This document shows positions 47,141 to 56,511 of a DNA stretch of 64,000 nt, in pieces (positions within the stretch are counted from its first letter, which is position 1; the number at the start of each line of letters is the position of its first letter). The position numbers and the translations under genes are program-made. The stretch is from Pontibacterium sp049603715 (GTDB lineage: Bacteria > Pseudomonadota > Gammaproteobacteria > Pseudomonadales > Balneatricaceae). Where the stretch lies: contig JBMYSW010000007.1 in assembly GCA_049603715.1 (NCBI GenBank), forward strand, positions 62,001-126,000, written 5' to 3'. The notes beneath the pieces were generated by a model. It searched no databases, was not told the origin of the DNA, and saw only the letters and a list, made by a program, of their open reading frames with translations.

Positions 47141-47929
47141 CTAACCAGGGCTCACCTTTGGCTCTACGGCGATAAGCGACGCACCATGGTCTTCAATCAT
47201 TTTTTTACTTTTGGGGTCGACGCCTGTATCGGTGATACAGAAGTCTAAATCGCTAATAGGACACACCACCATGCTGCTACGTTGCGCAAATTTTGAGCTA
47301 TCGACGAGCAATATCTTTTTCTCTGCCTGTCGTAACAATCGGGTAGTGCCCTGCACGATTTGAGGGTCTGTTTCCATAACACCCAACGGGCCAATACCTT
47401 GAGCACCAAAAAACATTTTGGCGGCGTAAAAGTTCGCCGTGCCATCATCTGGGAACGGGCTCAGAATCAGGTTTTGCTCTCGATATAGCTTGCCACTGGG
47501 CAAAGTTACGCTGCACTTGCTGTTCTTTAACAAGTACTCAGCAATCACAAAGGAATTGGTCAGTACGTGTAATTGGCGCGATTTAAGGTGCTCAGCCATC
47601 ATGTAAGCGGTAGAGCCGCCTCCGATAATGATTGATTCCCCGTCCTCACACATGGCAGCCGCCGCTTTCGCAACGGCGCGCTTTGCTGCCGCATTCATCG
47701 TTTGGCTGACCGAAAAAGGTCGACCTGCCAACCCCGTCGATGTCGGTGGATGCAAAGACTCTGCACCTCCGCGTACTCGCTTTAACTTGCCTGTTTTATG
47801 CAAGTAAGCGATGTCTCGACGAATAGTTGCCTCCGACGCGCCCAGCAAATCCACCAGATACCCCACAGTGACAACCGGCTTTTGGTTAACCTCTGCAAGG
47901 ATGATTCTGTGCCGCTCTCGCTCGTGCAT
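47141..47929 (-). CDS. rhaR: DeoR-family regulator of rhamnose catabolism
   Basis: Repressor of 262 residues with an N-terminal HTH (VVTVGYLVDLLGASEATIRR, about 15-34, and the wing GKLKRVRGGAE) and a C-terminal sugar-phosphate-sensing DeoR domain (IIIGGGSTAYMMAEHL, VTLPSGKLY, KILLVDSSKF). In the rhizobial counterpart RhaR negatively controls rha expression. The promoter-proximal repeat array between this gene and rhaD is the probable operator. The gene heads the rhaRSTPQUK unit. Confidence 0.9.
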   Translation of the reverse strand: MHERERHRIILAEVNQKPVVTVGYLVDLLGASEATIRRDIAYLHKTGKLKRVRGGAESLHPPTSTGLAGRPFSVSQTMNAAAKRAVAKAAAAMCEDGESIIIGGGSTAYMMAEHLKSRQLHVLTNSFVIAEYLLKNSKCSVTLPSGKLYREQNLILSPFPDDGTANFYAAKMFFGAQGIGPLGVMETDPQIVQGTTRLLRQAEKKILLVDSSKFAQRSSMVVCPISDLDFCITDTGVDPKSKKMIEDHGASLIAVEPKVSPG

Positions 47930-47990
47930 TTCAAACTCTCCCGATCAATATCCATCAAAAAACAAAATAAAACAAGCATAAATAGTCATT

Positions 47991-48050
47991 TTTTGATTAT
48001 TTATGATTATTTATGATTATTTATGATTATTTATGATTATTTATGATTAT
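47991..48050. repeat. Six-copy 10-bp direct-repeat array in the rha divergent promoter region
   Basis: The unit TTATGATTAT occurs five times without interruption (48001-48050), and a variant TTTTGATTAT precedes it at 47991. The period is 10 bp, so all copies face nearly the same side of the helix. An inverted copy of the core (AATCATAA) is at 48118-48125 on the rhaD side. The array starts about 60 bp upstream of the rhaR start and 170 bp upstream of rhaD. It may be an operator for RhaR, an expanded microsatellite, or a curved-DNA element. Confidence 0.85.
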
Positions 48051-48216
48051 TGTTGATTGTTTTCATTGCTTTGTTTATATTTCACCAATCATTTTCAGTC
48101 ATTGGCGCGCTATATTTAATCATAAATGCGCATCCAGTGCCTGTTTGTTGCCAATAAAGGCTCAAACCACAGGTTTAAGCCCCCGTTAATAAAGACAAAA
48201 AAGAGGATGGCATACC

Positions 48217-50322
48217 ATGCCTAATACAAATCAGGATTCCGCTTTACTGCAAAACCTCTGGGATGCGGATAAAGCTGCAACACTATCTCCCGAAGAAGAG
48301 CTGGTTTATCGCTCAAACCTTCTTGGTTCTGATAAGCGCGTTACCAACTACGGTGGCGGTAATACTTCTGCCAAAATCATGCAAAAGGACCCACTATCTA
48401 ACCAAGAGGTTGAAGTACTGTGGGTTAAAGGCTCTGGTGGCGACATCGGCAGTATGGGGCTAGCTGGCTTTGCAACGCTTTATTTAGAAAAGCTAGAGGC
48501 ATTAAAAGGCCTCTACCGTGGCGAGGCGTTCGAAGATGAAATGGTTGGCTACCTGCCACATTGCACCTTTAACCTAAATGCACGTGCCGCCAGTATCGAT
48601 ACACCGCTACACGCTTATGTTCCTTATAAACATGTTGACCACCTTCACCCAGATGCGGTGATTGCCATTGCAGCAAGCAAAAACAGTCAAGAACTAACAC
48701 AATCAATCTTTAATGGCGATATTGGCTGGCTTCCATGGCGCCGTCCAGGCTTCCAATTGGGTTTGGAGCTAGAAAAAATCGCCAAAGAAAACCCACACCT
48801 TAAAGGTGTGATGCTTGAAGCACACGGCCTATTTACTTGGGCGGATACCGCTTATGACTGCTACGTAAACTCACTCAACACGATTAACCAAGCACAATCT
48901 TGGTTTGATGAGCAGTTAGCAAACAATGAAGCCTTTGGTGGTGCCGTGCACACTAGCTTAGACGCGGAAGCACGCGCTCAAATTGCTAGCCAAATCATGC
49001 CAATCATTCGCGGTATGACCAGCGATCACCAACGCCAAATTGGCCACTTTAATGACTCGGCCGAGGTACTAGAGTTTGTTAACAGCCAACAATTAGATAG
49101 CTTGGCTGAGCTTGGCACCTCGTGCCCTGACCACTTTTTGCGCACCAAAATCAAGCCGTTGGTGTTGCCGTTTACTCCAAGCGAAAACAACCTAGACGCA
49201 GTAAAAGAGCAGTTACCTGAACTGCTGTCAGGTTACCGTGCCGACTACGCAGCCTATTACGAGCGCTGTAAGCACGACAACAGTCCAGCGATTCGCGATG
49301 CTAACCCAGTGGTATACCTCATTCCGGGTGTAGGCATGCTGACGTTCGCCAAGGATAAAGCCACCGCCCGTATTGCCGGTGAGTTTTACGTTAACGCCAT
49401 TAATGTGATGCGCGGCGCTTCAGGCGTAAGCGAATACATGGGCTTGCCTGAACAAGAAGCTTTTGACATCGAATACTGGCTATTAGAAGAAGCGAAGCTT
49501 CAGCGTATGCCTAAGCCAAAAAGCTTGGCTGGCCAAATCGCCCTTATTACCGGTGGTGCAGGTGGTATTGGCAAAGCGACTGCAGAGCGTTTATTGCGCG
49601 AAGGCGCATGCGTGATGCTGACCGATATCGACGCAGCGGCACTTGCCGAAACCGAAGCAGAGTTTGCACAAGCATTTAGCGCCGATGTTGTGGCCAGCTG
49701 CCGCATGGACGTAACCGACGAAACTCAAGTAAAACAAGCCTTTAGCTCTACTGCTCAGCGTTTTGGTGGCGTCGATATTCTTGTATCTAATGCTGGCATT
49801 GCCTCTTCGTCGCCGCTTTCAGACACCACATTGGATAGCTGGAACTTCAACCAAAACATTTTGTCCACTGGCTACTTCTTAGTGGCACGCGAAGCCTTTA
49901 CACTACTTAAGTCGCAATCCATGGGTGGCTCTATGGTCTTTGTCGCGAGCAAAAACGGTCTTGTAGCATCAGCCAATGCATCGGCTTACTGCACCGCCAA
50001 AGCGGCCGAAATCCAGCTGGCTCGTTGCGTAGCACTTGAGGGTGCGCCAGAAGGTATCCGCGTTAACGTGGTTAACCCAGATGCGGTGTTACGCGGATCA
50101 AAAATTTGGTCGGGTAAATGGAAAGAAGAGCGCGCCAGCGCTTACAAGATGTCAACGGATGACCTCGAAGAGCATTACCGCAATCGCAGCCTACTTAAGC
50201 GCAACGTTTTCCCTGAAGACATTGCCGAAGGTGTTTACTTCTTTGTTTCCGAAGCGTCTTCAAAGTCTACCGGTAATATTTTGAATGTTGATGCAGGGCA
50301 TGCGCCTTCATTCACTCGATAA
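48217..50322 (+). CDS. rhaD: Bifunctional rhamnulose-1-phosphate aldolase / short-chain dehydrogenase
   Basis: Fusion enzyme of 701 residues. The N-terminal class II aldolase-like domain (about 1-420) should split L-rhamnulose-1-phosphate to dihydroxyacetone phosphate and L-lactaldehyde; it shows TNYGGGNTSAK, VKGSGGD and HLHPDAVIAIA with metal-binding His residues. The C-terminal SDR domain (about 430-700) has ITGGAGGIGKAT and YCTAKAAEIQLA and probably oxidises or reduces lactaldehyde. This architecture is known from the rhizobial locus and differs from E. coli, which has separate RhaD and FucO. An AGAGGA ribosome site precedes ATG 48217. Confidence 0.93.
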   Translation: MPNTNQDSALLQNLWDADKAATLSPEEELVYRSNLLGSDKRVTNYGGGNTSAKIMQKDPLSNQEVEVLWVKGSGGDIGSMGLAGFATLYLEKLEALKGLYRGEAFEDEMVGYLPHCTFNLNARAASIDTPLHAYVPYKHVDHLHPDAVIAIAASKNSQELTQSIFNGDIGWLPWRRPGFQLGLELEKIAKENPHLKGVMLEAHGLFTWADTAYDCYVNSLNTINQAQSWFDEQLANNEAFGGAVHTSLDAEARAQIASQIMPIIRGMTSDHQRQIGHFNDSAEVLEFVNSQQLDSLAELGTSCPDHFLRTKIKPLVLPFTPSENNLDAVKEQLPELLSGYRADYAAYYERCKHDNSPAIRDANPVVYLIPGVGMLTFAKDKATARIAGEFYVNAINVMRGASGVSEYMGLPEQEAFDIEYWLLEEAKLQRMPKPKSLAGQIALITGGAGGIGKATAERLLREGACVMLTDIDAAALAETEAEFAQAFSADVVASCRMDVTDETQVKQAFSSTAQRFGGVDILVSNAGIASSSPLSDTTLDSWNFNQNILSTGYFLVAREAFTLLKSQSMGGSMVFVASKNGLVASANASAYCTAKAAEIQLARCVALEGAPEGIRVNVVNPDAVLRGSKIWSGKWKEERASAYKMSTDDLEEHYRNRSLLKRNVFPEDIAEGVYFFVSEASSKSTGNILNVDAGHAPSFTR

Positions 50323-50345
50323 TAAAAAGCTAAAGGTTTAGAGCA

Positions 50346-51641
50346 ATGACAACAATAAAAGCGATCGATCAGCAGCTGATCGAAGACCAAAACAAGTTAC
50401 ACAAGGATGCGCTAGACGCGGACTATAACGCGCTTGCTAATAAGCTTGCGCGCCAAAATATCGATATCGAAAAATTAACCGAGCAAGCGGCAGCGTTTGA
50501 TATTGCCCTACCTTCATGGGGCTTGGGCACTGGCGGCACACGCTTTGCCCGCTTTCCGGGCGAAGGCGAGCCACGCAATGTATTCGAAAAAGTCGCTGAC
50601 TGCGGTGTAGTTAACCAGCTAGGTCAGGCATCTTCAGCCGTATCGCTACACATTCCTTGGGACACCCCGTCAGACCCAATGGAACTAAAAGAGTTTACTA
50701 ACGCACGTGGCCTTACCTTTGATGCCATGAACTCGAACACCTTCCAAGATCAAAAAGATCAGGAGCATTCGTACAAATACGGCAGCTTAACTCACAGCGA
50801 AGAAGCCGTGCGTGAGCAAGCCATTGCTCACAATATCGAGACCATTGAGCTAGGCAAAAAGCTAGGCTCAAACGCACTGACTGTGTGGGTCGGTGACGGC
50901 TCTAACTTCCCAGGGCAACAGCACTTTAGCAACTCGTTTGCTCGATACCTTGAGAGCGCGGGCAAAATTTACTCAGCACTGCCTGATGATTGGTCGATGC
51001 TGCTAGAGCATAAAATCTTTGAGCCGGCTTTCTACTCAACAGTGATTCAAGATTGGGGCAGCAGCTACCTTGCCGCTAAAGAAATTGGCGAGAAGTGCGC
51101 GTGTTTGGTTGACCTTGGCCACCACGCACCTAACGTCAATATCGAAATGATCGTGGCTCGCCTAGCGCAGTTTGGCAAGCTAGGCGGCTTCCACTTTAAC
51201 GACAGTAAGTACGGCGACGACGACCTCGACAGCGGCTCAATCAACCCGTATCAGTTGTTCTTGGTGTTTAACGAACTTGTGGATATTCAGCAGCAAGATA
51301 AGAGCTTTGCGCCTTTCTATATGCTAGACCAATCACACAATGTGACAGACCCTATCGAAAGCTTGATTTACAGCGCAGCAGAAGTGCAACGTGCATTCGT
51401 GAAAGCAGCGTTGGTTGATCGTAACGCACTGACTCAATACCAAAATGGCAATGATGCATTAATGGCACAAGCAACGCTAAAAGCCGCTTATAACCTTGAT
51501 GTAGAGCCAATTTTGCAAATGGCACGTTTACGCAGCGGTGGCGCAGTTAGCCCAATCGCAACTTACCGTGCTAGCGGCTACCGCCAACAAATGGGCCAAG
51601 AACGCCCATCAAGTGGCCAGTCCGGCTCAGGTATTGTTTAG
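50346..51641 (+). CDS. rhaI: L-rhamnose isomerase (rhizobial RhaI type)
   Basis: Isomerises L-rhamnose to L-rhamnulose with divalent metal. The 431-residue protein is of the TIM-barrel xylose-isomerase-like type found with rhaD fusions: WGLGTGGTRFARFPG near residue 57, LLEHKIFEPAFY (Glu ligand), LVDLGHHAPNVNIE (Asp/His) and GGFHFNDSKYGDDDLDSG with further ligands. It is 24 bp downstream of rhaD and ends at a terminator. Confidence 0.93.
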   Translation: MTTIKAIDQQLIEDQNKLHKDALDADYNALANKLARQNIDIEKLTEQAAAFDIALPSWGLGTGGTRFARFPGEGEPRNVFEKVADCGVVNQLGQASSAVSLHIPWDTPSDPMELKEFTNARGLTFDAMNSNTFQDQKDQEHSYKYGSLTHSEEAVREQAIAHNIETIELGKKLGSNALTVWVGDGSNFPGQQHFSNSFARYLESAGKIYSALPDDWSMLLEHKIFEPAFYSTVIQDWGSSYLAAKEIGEKCACLVDLGHHAPNVNIEMIVARLAQFGKLGGFHFNDSKYGDDDLDSGSINPYQLFLVFNELVDIQQQDKSFAPFYMLDQSHNVTDPIESLIYSAAEVQRAFVKAALVDRNALTQYQNGNDALMAQATLKAAYNLDVEPILQMARLRSGGAVSPIATYRASGYRQQMGQERPSSGQSGSGIV

Positions 51642-51720
51642 CACACCTCTTTGTTCTACCCCATGCTAAGGATCGGCGTGGGAGCGTGCACTTTTATCAT
51701 CTCTTGGATTAGCAACCTTT

Positions 51721-51755
51721 GCCGCTTTACGCTTTGCGTAACGCGGCTTTTTTTG
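51721..51755 (+). terminator. Intrinsic terminator after rhaI
   Basis: GCCGC-TTTACGC pairs with GCGTAA-CGCGGC around a TTT loop with a single mismatch, followed by seven T residues. It is 80 bp after the rhaI stop and just before the 3' end of the convergent gntR-like gene at 51767. Confidence 0.88.
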
Positions 51756-51766
51756 GCGACTGTATT

Positions 51767-52765
51767 CTAAAGACTCTCACCAAAATCAAACTCCACCTCT
51801 AGGGTGGTTTTTTGCGTTTTGGGTGCTTGGCCATTCAGGCGGGCAACTAAGGCTTGGGCCGCTTGTTTACCCATATCAAAACGAGGGGTAATAACAGTAG
51901 CGAGGCGAGGGTGCATGGCACGTGCAATGTCGTGACCGTGAAAACCCGCTATCGCCATTTGAGCAGGCACAGCAATACCGCGTTTTTGGCACTCAAACAA
52001 AGCACCAATGGCTAAGTCGTCGTTGGTACAAAAAATGCCGTCGGTTTCTGGGTATTGGCTTAAGGCTTGGTCTAAAAACTCGGCACCCAAGGTAAACGAC
52101 GAAGACTGGGTGGTTTGCAAGCAACGAGGCTCCAAGCCATGTGCCTCCATCGCTTGGGTATAACCTTGCATCCGCTGTTGGGTGCGCACATCCATACGCG
52201 CGGCAAAATACACAATGTGGCGACGACCGCGGGCAATCATATGCTCGGTCATTTGGCGCGACGCAGCTGCATTATCGAAACCAACGGCCTGTTCTATGGG
52301 CTCCGATACACTGTCCATAATCTCCACCACGGGCACACCCGCCGTTTTAATCATTTTCAGTACTCGGTCGGTGTGTTGGCTTTCGGCCAAAATCAGTCCG
52401 TCCACATTGTACGAGAGCAAGGTCGCAATGCGTGCTTCTTCAGCTTCTTGGCTGTAGCCATAGTGGGCCAACATGGTTTGATAACCCGCCGCTTCTGTCA
52501 CCGACTCAATGCCTTGCAGCACTTCGGCAAACACTTGGTTGGTTAACGAGGGCAGCAGCACACCAATGGCGTGGCTTTTGGAGTTAGACAGGATATCGGG
52601 AGCGCGATTAGGGATATAACCGAGCTGCTCTACCGCGGCGGCGATTTTGGCTTGCAGTGCCGGAGACACTTGATTGGGGTTACGTAAATAACGGCTGACC
52701 GTCATTTTGGTGACGCCGACTTGGTCGGCCACGTGTTGCAGTGTCGGGCGTTTATTTTTAGACAT
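51767..52765 (-). CDS. gntR: LacI-family regulator of gluconate use (GntR)
   Basis: LacI/GalR-type repressor, 332 residues. The N-terminal HTH (LQHVADQVGVTKMTVSRYLR, about 9-28) and hinge are followed by a periplasmic-binding-protein-like effector domain with IGVLLPSLTNQVFAEVLQGI and DGIFCTNDDLAIGALF. Neighbouring gluconokinase and TRAP transporter genes, plus GntR-type operators, identify it as the gluconate repressor. A matching operator at 52790 upstream of its own start suggests autoregulation. Confidence 0.9.
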   Translation of the reverse strand: MSKNKRPTLQHVADQVGVTKMTVSRYLRNPNQVSPALQAKIAAAVEQLGYIPNRAPDILSNSKSHAIGVLLPSLTNQVFAEVLQGIESVTEAAGYQTMLAHYGYSQEAEEARIATLLSYNVDGLILAESQHTDRVLKMIKTAGVPVVEIMDSVSEPIEQAVGFDNAAASRQMTEHMIARGRRHIVYFAARMDVRTQQRMQGYTQAMEAHGLEPRCLQTTQSSSFTLGAEFLDQALSQYPETDGIFCTNDDLAIGALFECQKRGIAVPAQMAIAGFHGHDIARAMHPRLATVITPRFDMGKQAAQALVARLNGQAPKTQKTTLEVEFDFGESL

Positions 52766-52789
52766 TGTATAACGACTTAGGCAAGGTGT

Positions 52790-52805
52790 TTGTTACGGGT
52801 AACAC
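52790..52805. promoter_or_regulatory. GntR operator upstream of gntR
   Basis: TTGTTACGGGTAACAC is one mismatch in the core from the enterobacterial GntR consensus ATGTTACCGGTAACAT and lies 25 bp before the gntR start, a position suited to autoregulation. Confidence 0.75.
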
Positions 52806-52873
52806 TATCACACCTTAACCTAAGTCCAAAGCAACCAAAAACAAAGCTATTAAAAGCAATAGCTTACGCTGCT

Positions 52874-53377
52874 TTACCTCATACCAAGCTGTTCGCAAAG
52901 TTGATCGAGCAAGGCTTCTGGCGACAGACGAATATCCATCACAATGGCTTCATCCTCGCTTGGCGGCTGTAAAGCATCGAACTGGCTCTTTAGCATCTCT
53001 TGGCCATTAAAGTAATGGCCTGCACGGGCCTGATGTCGCGCCCAAATGGTGTCAAAGTCACCTTTGAGGTACACAAATACCAAGTCGTTTCCGCCCTCCT
53101 TCAACTGCTCACGATACTCGGGCTTAAGTGCCGAACACGCGAGCACCATTGAACGGTGCTCGCCTAGCAGGCGGTTTAAGCTGGTAAGCCAACCCGCACG
53201 GTCTGCATCGGTAAGCGGCGTGCCTGTTTGCATTTTTTGGATATTGGCATCGCTATGAAAGTCGTCACCGTCAAAAAATGGAATGGCTAACCGCTCAGCC
53301 AGCTTGCTACCCATTAAGGATTTACCGCAGCCAGACACGCCGGTCATAACAATTTTGAGTCCTTGGCTTTGTTGCAT
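52874..53377 (-). CDS. gntK: Gluconokinase
   Basis: Phosphorylates D-gluconate to 6-phosphogluconate, the entry to Entner-Doudoroff or pentose phosphate routes. The P-loop is GVSGCGKSLMGSKLA near residue 14, followed by FFDGDDFHSDANIQKM (substrate-binding Asp/His) and VLACSALKPEYRE. I choose ATG 53377 with an AAGGG-type site; the longer GTG at 53407 would overlap the TRAP permease gene by 13 bp. The resulting length of 167 residues is typical. Confidence 0.93.
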   Translation of the reverse strand: MQQSQGLKIVMTGVSGCGKSLMGSKLAERLAIPFFDGDDFHSDANIQKMQTGTPLTDADRAGWLTSLNRLLGEHRSMVLACSALKPEYREQLKEGGNDLVFVYLKGDFDTIWARHQARAGHYFNGQEMLKSQFDALQPPSEDEAIVMDIRLSPEALLDQLCEQLGMR

Positions 53378-53394
53378 ATCGCCCTTCTTTTCCA

Positions 53395-54711
53395 CTACTT
53401 CCACCATAATGCCAACTCAGGGAATGCGATGAGTAAGCCCAGTGCCACCAGCTGCAAACCGATAAATGGGTAAAGCGACTGGAAGATCTCGCCCAAACTG
53501 ATATCTGGCGGTGTAACCGACTTAAGATAAAAGGCTGCAGGCCCAAACGGTGGTGACAAGAAAGACACCTGCATGTTCATACAAAAGACCACACCAAACC
53601 AGATGGGATCGAGGCCAAGGCCGGTAATGATTGGCACAAAGATCGGCATGGTAAGCAAGGCAACACCCACCCAATCGAGAAACATGCCCAGCACTAACAG
53701 GATGGCCATCATCACCAACACCGTACCCATGACGCTGCCGCCAGACCAAGACAGAATTAAACTCTCAACAAACTCGATACCGCCCATCAGGTTGTACACA
53801 CCTACAAGAGCCGTGGCACCGATGCCAATCCAAATAATCATGCCACAGGTTTGCAGAGTCGAAATGGCACTTTCTTTAAGCATAACAAGGTTCAGCTCGC
53901 CGCGAATCCACGCCGAAACAATGATACCCACCACACCCAGTGCCGAGGCCTCTGTCACCGACGCAATACCGGTGTAAATCGAGCCGAGCACCACAGCCAC
54001 CGAAAGCAGCGGGAAGAACAGCGCCTTAAAGAAGTTAATCGGCTCGCCCTGCTCTTCGTCTGCGTCAGACGGAATAGGTGCATATTCGGGCTTCAGCTTG
54101 GCCACCACCAGCACGTAAATCACATAGAGTGCGGCCAAAATGAGTGCCGGTAAAAAAGCACCTTTAAACAAGTCACCAATAGAGACACTGGCTGTTAGGC
54201 CATAAATAATCAGTACGATACTCGGAGGCAACATGGTGCCCAGTGCCCCGCCTGCACAGGTGGTACCAATAGCAAGCTTGCGGTTGTAGCCCAAGCGCAA
54301 CATTTGCGGTAACGCCAACATGCCAAGCAATACGGTTTCGCCACCAATCACGCCCGACATAGAGGCTAAAATAACCGCTACCACCAAGGTTTGCACCGCT
54401 ACACCACCGCGTAACTTGCGGCCTAAGCGACTCATCGCATCAAACAAATCGCGAGCAATACCTGAGCGATCCAGCAGTGCCGCCATCAACACAAACATAG
54501 GGACGGCTAAAAAGACGTAACTACCGACAAAGCCATATAATCGGCTGGTCACAAGTGGGAGCACGTCCATTCCAAACCAGCCAATGGCCATAAACACCGC
54601 CACAAGGCAGGTAACAAAAGCGAGCTGCATGCCCGTTAGCAGCAAGCCAATGGTCATGGCGAGCATTAGCAAACTGGCATAACCAATGCCCATAGACGAC
54701 AAATCAAACAT
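53395..54711 (-). CDS. TRAP transporter large permease (DctM-type), probable gluconate importer
   Basis: Twelve-helix-type inner-membrane subunit of 438 residues with the DctM hallmarks GVIGGETVLLGMLALPQMLR, GTMLPPSIVLIIYGL and FLDWVGVALLTMPIF. It probably drives sodium-coupled uptake with the small subunit and the periplasmic protein encoded upstream. Gluconate is inferred from gntK, gntR and the operators. The start overlaps the dctQ-type gene by 8 bp. Confidence 0.9.
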   Translation of the reverse strand: MFDLSSMGIGYASLLMLAMTIGLLLTGMQLAFVTCLVAVFMAIGWFGMDVLPLVTSRLYGFVGSYVFLAVPMFVLMAALLDRSGIARDLFDAMSRLGRKLRGGVAVQTLVVAVILASMSGVIGGETVLLGMLALPQMLRLGYNRKLAIGTTCAGGALGTMLPPSIVLIIYGLTASVSIGDLFKGAFLPALILAALYVIYVLVVAKLKPEYAPIPSDADEEQGEPINFFKALFFPLLSVAVVLGSIYTGIASVTEASALGVVGIIVSAWIRGELNLVMLKESAISTLQTCGMIIWIGIGATALVGVYNLMGGIEFVESLILSWSGGSVMGTVLVMMAILLVLGMFLDWVGVALLTMPIFVPIITGLGLDPIWFGVVFCMNMQVSFLSPPFGPAAFYLKSVTPPDISLGEIFQSLYPFIGLQLVALGLLIAFPELALWWK

Positions 54712-55255
54712 CCGCCTGCCCTCTTACTAAGCGCCATACATCGCGCACTAAATAACTCATAAACTGCACGGCCATTAACGCCAAGCACAGTAAAATCATG
54801 CCTTTGAGCAACGCTGGGTAGACAGGGTTCCACGCCGAGCCCGAGGTCTCTAAGCGCATATCACCCCAAGGGGCGAACCAGCTGTCTAACATCATGCCGT
54901 AAGCGGCGTAACTCAACAGAGCGACCAAAGCGAGCCCCAACACATGATGCAAAATATCCAGCATTAAGCGCACCTTTGGGCCGACAAGGTCGTAGATCAA
55001 CACCACGCGCACGTGCTTGTTAATCGCTAGTGCATAGCTCCCACCCAACACGAATAAACTCGCGCCCAAGAAAGAGGCGGTTTCGTGAACCCACATCGTG
55101 GGCGCATTAAAGAAATAGCGCATAACAATTTCGTAAAACGAAATCGCCACCACCAAAATAAATAAACCACTCAATAGGTGACTGATCGCAACGATAAAGC
55201 GATCGAGATAACCCCATGGCTGATGTGTGGCCACAGGTGGGTTGTGATCATTCAT
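54704..55255 (-). CDS. TRAP transporter small permease (DctQ-type)
   Basis: Protein of 183 residues with four hydrophobic segments and the DctQ-type motifs MRYFFNAPTMWVHETASF and ALAINKHVRVVLIYDL. ATG 55255, preceded by AGGA, is preferred over a start at 55282 that would add nine residues. Its 3' end overlaps the large permease gene. Confidence 0.88.
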   Translation of the reverse strand: MNDHNPPVATHQPWGYLDRFIVAISHLLSGLFILVVAISFYEIVMRYFFNAPTMWVHETASFLGASLFVLGGSYALAINKHVRVVLIYDLVGPKVRLMLDILHHVLGLALVALLSYAAYGMMLDSWFAPWGDMRLETSGSAWNPVYPALLKGMILLCLALMAVQFMSYLVRDVWRLVRGQADV

Positions 55256-55350
55256 GAAAAAGTCCTGAGGCGCAGGTTCCACCTTTGCGATACGTGTGAT
55301 ACGAGCTGCAAAAGCGGCACCTGCAAGAGTAAAAACGACTATACAGGCTG

Positions 55351-56367
55351 TTAGAGCAAGCCGTTGTTTTCGAGGTAGCCAGTCACAGAATCAAATACTT
55401 TTTTCGCATTTGGTGACTGTTGTGCAGCGACTTCCCACTGACTACGAGCGATGGCGCGGAACTTTTTACGCTCATCAGCCGACCAGTTGTGGATAGTAAT
55501 AGACGCATCTGCTTGCGCCGCTTTAACAGCCGCTTGGTCCGCCATTTTTAGCTGAGTGGTAATGTCTTGCGCAAAGTCACGTACCGACATTTTGATAATG
55601 GCTTGTAGGTCTGCAGGTAGCTTGTCCCACTTCTTTTGGCTCATTGAAACGTCAATCAATGGCAACGAGTGGAAGCCCGGTTGCACTGGGTGCTTAGCCA
55701 CATCGTGCATACCTGCTTTATGGTTGGTTGAGAATACGGTGTAGTCCGCCGCATCGATAACGCCTTTGCTCAAACCGGTGAATACTTCAGAACCCGGTAG
55801 GTTAACCGGTGCCGCGCCCGCTGCCGCAAACACTTGCTGCACCAAACCTTCTGGTGCACGTAGCTTCAAACCTTTTAGGTCTTCTACACCGTTTAGCGGC
55901 ACTTTAGATACAAAGGCCTCAACACCCGTGGTAGAAGCACCAATAAACTGGACACCGTAAGGCGCATAAAGCTCAGTCATTAGCTCATTACCACCGCCGT
56001 AGTTCATGTATTGCAGTAATTGTGATGTATCCGACCATGCACCCACGGTATTACCGATCAAACCAAAGGCAGGATCTTTACCCGAAAAGTAACCTGTAGC
56101 GGTTACGTGGCCGTCGATAACGCCCATTTTCATACCGTTTAGGGTTTCAGTGTGTTTTAGCACACTACCCACAGGCAATAAGGTGATTTTAACGCGCTGG
56201 TTAGTTAGCTCACCGACACGGTCTGCCCAGGCTTGTTGTACTTGGTAGTTTTTGTCGCCCGAAGGGTCCGACGACTGAAATTTGAACGTAAAGTCTGCTG
56301 CAAATGCAGAGAAAGACATAAGGCTGGCCGATGCCAGCGCCAATAGTTTGGTTTTCGCCGTATTCAT
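55351..56367 (-). CDS. TRAP transporter substrate-binding protein (DctP-type), probable gluconate-binding
   Basis: Periplasmic solute-binding protein of 338 residues with a signal peptide (about 1-23, cut near SAFA before ADFTFK). Family features include VGSVLKHTETLNGMKMGVID and GLKLRAPEGLVQQVFAAAGA with the conserved Arg for carboxylate binding, consistent with an acid sugar such as gluconate. It is the first gene of the operon, with paired GntR operators about 150 bp upstream. Confidence 0.9.
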   Translation of the reverse strand: MNTAKTKLLALASASLMSFSAFAADFTFKFQSSDPSGDKNYQVQQAWADRVGELTNQRVKITLLPVGSVLKHTETLNGMKMGVIDGHVTATGYFSGKDPAFGLIGNTVGAWSDTSQLLQYMNYGGGNELMTELYAPYGVQFIGASTTGVEAFVSKVPLNGVEDLKGLKLRAPEGLVQQVFAAAGAAPVNLPGSEVFTGLSKGVIDAADYTVFSTNHKAGMHDVAKHPVQPGFHSLPLIDVSMSQKKWDKLPADLQAIIKMSVRDFAQDITTQLKMADQAAVKAAQADASITIHNWSADERKKFRAIARSQWEVAAQQSPNAKKVFDSVTGYLENNGLL

Positions 56368-56511
56368 TAGTTGGAGTCCTTTGATTATTTTTTTGTCGAA
56401 CGTCGTTACTCGGCGTTTGCTTTTGCCATGCTCCGCTTGACGTTATCACCATGGTTTTTTCACCTTTAAACAGGTGAGGGTGTTGGGCCATACCACGATG
56501 GTCACAAGCAG

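Noticed and set aside
47991..48050. CRISPR array
   Set aside because: The repeats are 10 bp and contiguous with no spacers, and no cas genes are present.
1011..51641. Functional link between dTDP-rhamnose synthesis and the rhamnose catabolic locus
   Set aside because: The two are 36 kb apart with housekeeping genes between, and one makes a nucleotide sugar from glucose while the other degrades free rhamnose. No shared sites were seen.
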